From assembly GCA_902547175.1 (NCBI GenBank), contig CACCMS010000035.1, positions 1-7,165 of the forward strand: a DNA stretch of 7,165 nt, in the 5' to 3' direction. Below the pieces are notes generated by a model. It saw only the letters and a program-made list of their open reading frames with translations. It made no database searches and was not told the DNA's origin. The translations under genes were made by a program, and so were the position numbers. Shown here piece after piece: positions 5,696 through 7,165 of the stretch. Each line of letters opens with the position of its first letter. The stretch's first letter is position 1. The DNA comes from Rhodospirillaceae bacterium. Lineage in GTDB: Bacteria; Pseudomonadota; Alphaproteobacteria; TMED109; TMED131.

Positions 5696-6591
5696 TCAAA
5701 TATTTCTTTGTCAGTAAATCCTTGAAAATACAATATAGATTTAAAACTTAATCCTATACTTACGTCTGCTGCAAACTTAACTTTTTCGTAGGCATTCCAA
5801 GCTACTCCTAGTCCTGAATGTTTGATCATATCAATATCATTATCTCCATCACCAACAGCTAGAGTAAAATCTTTTTTAATATTTAGTTTTTTAATACTAC
5901 TTTTTAAATGAGATAATTTTCCTTTTTTATCTAAAATTGCATTTTTTAAGTTTCCAGTTAATTTATTATTTACAACTTCCAAAGTGTTACATCTGATTTC
6001 CTTAAATCCAACTTTTTTACCTATAATATTAGCTATTAAATCATAGCCTCCAGAAATAAGAATGGTATGATGACCATATTTATTCATAGTTCTAATAACA
6101 CTTTCAACACCTTCATTAATTTTTATTTTATTAATTAAGTTTGTTATTGCTACTTTTTTAATTCCTTTTAGTAGCTTAGTACGCGTTATTATAGATTGCC
6201 TAAAACTTATATTACCACTCATTGCTTCTTTCGTAATATTTGAAATTTGATTATTTTTTAATAGGTTATCATTAATTAAATTAATAGTTTCTACATTTAT
6301 TATAGTCATATCCATATCACATGCTATTAGCTTTTTTTTTCTATATTTTACCCTTTGCATTAATAAATCAGCTTTTTTATTTAAGCTATATATTTATTTT
6401 CTCATAAAATTGAAATCTTCAAGATAACAAGTAAAGTAAATATCTAATGCAAGATCAGATAGATTTTTTGAATCAGAAACTGAAACTTTTCTCTCATTAA
6501 AAATATTTTTAATAAAAGTTATACAATCCTTATAGTTTTTCTCATTCGTTGCAACTAAAGTTAGTACAAATTGAAAACATTTATAATTCAT
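5692..6591 (-). pseudogene. serB: Phosphoserine phosphatase interrupted by one in-frame TAA
   Basis: Read through the stop, the frame gives about 298 residues, the usual length of alphaproteobacterial SerB. The start is ATG 6589-6591: MNYKCFQFVLTLVATNEKNY begins the N-terminal regulatory-like domain, which runs on through SDLALDIYFTCYL to DFNFMRK. A TAA at 6394-6396 then breaks it. The same frame resumes as IYSLNKKADLLMQRVKYRKK and the complete HAD catalytic domain: motif I ACDMDMTII, motif II LISGGYD, lysine of motif III in LDKKGKL, and motif IV VGDGDNDIDMI. SerB performs the last step of serine synthesis, hydrolysing phosphoserine. ATG 6360 could start a 222-residue catalytic-domain protein, so activity might survive if ribosomes restart there, though no ribosome site is evident. 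The family assignment is sure. Whether the stop is a real mutation or an error is open. Confidence 0.88.
6394..6396 (-). other. Premature TAA codon within serB
   Basis: One stop separates the two halves, and both halves are in the same frame with no gap, so a single substitution is enough to explain it (for example CAA, AAA or GAA to TAA). TAA ends several intact genes here, so codon reassignment is ruled out. Confidence 0.8.
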
Positions 6592-6620
6592 AATAAATAA
6601 TATATGTATATATTTAAATA
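6592..6620. promoter_or_regulatory. Divergent serB / miaA intergenic spacer
   Basis: Only 29 bases separate the two start codons, and all but one are A or T, with TATA-like repeats (TATATGTATATATTTAAATA). Any promoters for the two genes must overlap here or reach into the opposite coding region. No operator-like dyad or Shine-Dalgarno can be singled out. Confidence 0.3.
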
Positions 6621-7165
6621 ATGAAGAAAATAATAATTTTAGGTGGACCAACCGCATCTGGCAAATCAAAATTTGCTTTAAATTTAGCTAAGTTAGTTCA
6701 TGGTGAAATAATTAACGCTGATAGTATGCAGATCTATAAATATTTTTCTATACTTACCTCGCAACCTAAAAAAAAAGATTATAAAGTAATTCCGCATCAT
6801 CTTTATGGTTATGTAGAAACTAACACAAAATATAATGCTGTAAAATGGTTGAATGATACATATTCTAGAATAGAAAAAATCATTAAAAATAACAAAACTC
6901 CTATAATAGTAGGAGGTTCAGGTTTATATTTAGAGTTTTTATATAAGGGGGTAAATAATATGCCTAAGATATCAATCAAAACTAAAGAAAAAGTAAATTT
7001 ATTGCTACAAAATATAAGTGATGCAGAATTATTACAATTAATATCAAAAGTTGATAGAAAATATTCTTTAAAATTAAATATTGCTGATAAATTTAGAATA
7101 TCTAAATTATTGGAAGTTTACTTTGAAACAAAAAAAAATATTACTTACTTTCATTCAAAAAAAAA
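6621..7165 (+). CDS. miaA: tRNA dimethylallyltransferase, 5' part
   Basis: 181 complete codons are visible and the gene runs off the right edge; the family is usually ~290-310 residues. The start ATG 6621 puts the P-loop LGGPTASGKS at residues 7-16, the normal place. Then come INADSMQIYK (31-40, including the catalytic aspartate), an ILTSQPKKKD stretch, PHHLYGYVE, IIVGGSGLYLEFLYKG (95-110), and the FRISKLLEVYFET helix. MiaA transfers a dimethylallyl group from dimethylallyl diphosphate to N6 of A37 in tRNAs reading UNN codons, before sulfur and methyl addition by MiaB. It is divergent from serB, a classic alphaproteobacterial arrangement. The frame survives A-rich runs at 6768-6776 and 7131-7138, so no lesion is seen in the visible part. 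Confidence 0.95.
   Translation, partial: MKKIIILGGPTASGKSKFALNLAKLVHGEIINADSMQIYKYFSILTSQPKKKDYKVIPHHLYGYVETNTKYNAVKWLNDTYSRIEKIIKNNKTPIIVGGSGLYLEFLYKGVNNMPKISIKTKEKVNLLLQNISDAELLQLISKVDRKYSLKLNIADKFRISKLLEVYFETKKNITYFHSKK

Noticed and set aside
6394..6396. Programmed readthrough or stop-codon reassignment in serB.
   Set aside because: The codon is TAA, which also ends degP, dapA, CBS and other genes here. There is no selenocysteine-type TGA or visible recoding structure.
6394..6669. A 91-codon minus-strand reading frame that could be called a separate small gene overlapping the miaA start.
   Set aside because: Its last 65 codons are the SerB N-terminal domain in the same frame as serB. The first 26 codons, upstream of ATG 6589-6591, lie inside miaA and look like antisense coding sequence.

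Overview
The window is A+T-rich, with many long A and T runs, and its neighbourhood is alphaproteobacterial. The block hflC - DUF2065 - Do-type protease - serB (opposite strand) - miaA is a familiar alphaproteobacterial order, and so is the divergent pair slt / dapA-smpB. Base composition, tight spacing and a CBS protein with a C-terminal membrane tail suggest a small-genome, probably marine lineage (SAR11- or HIMB59-like). That placement is inference.

Left part (1-1005, + strand): the 3' end of a tungstate-type ABC transporter binding protein (tupA-like), then a two-CBS-domain protein whose reading frame is broken by one extra A in an A8 run near its start. Next, on the minus strand (1006-2352), is a tight two-gene unit. 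It holds a DUF5710-like domain fused to a RecB/Cas4-like PD-(D/E)XK nuclease with four cysteines, then a GxxExxY-like PD-(D/E)XK protein that starts on the base after the first gene's stop. This is the only accessory-looking part of the window and the best candidate for something undescribed.

Middle (2406-4018): three fragments of normally separate housekeeping genes are joined. The C-terminal catalytic part of a soluble lytic transglycosylase (slt, minus) meets the last 58 codons of dapA (plus) at about 3209/3210. Both frames stay open exactly to that point, so about 2 kb covering the 5' ends of both genes appears to be missing. The dapA stop overlaps an ATG whose first nine or ten codons read as the start of SmpB. 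These run in frame into HflC from about residue 80 onward, so the rest of smpB, hflK and the membrane-anchored N-terminus of hflC are absent.

Right part (4033-7165): an intact 61-residue DUF2065 membrane protein and an intact 483-residue DegP/HtrA protease with H-D-S triad and two PDZ domains. SerB follows on the minus strand, interrupted by one in-frame TAA between its N-terminal region and its HAD catalytic domain. The 5' part of miaA runs off the right edge.

Thus five conserved genes carry lesions (CBS frameshift, slt/dapA junction, smpB/hflC junction, serB nonsense codon) in 7 kb. Either the genome is decaying here, or the sequence is an imperfect or chimeric assembly (single-cell or long-read artefacts would look like this). 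Read mapping would decide. The lesions should be settled before any biology is built on the apparent fusion.
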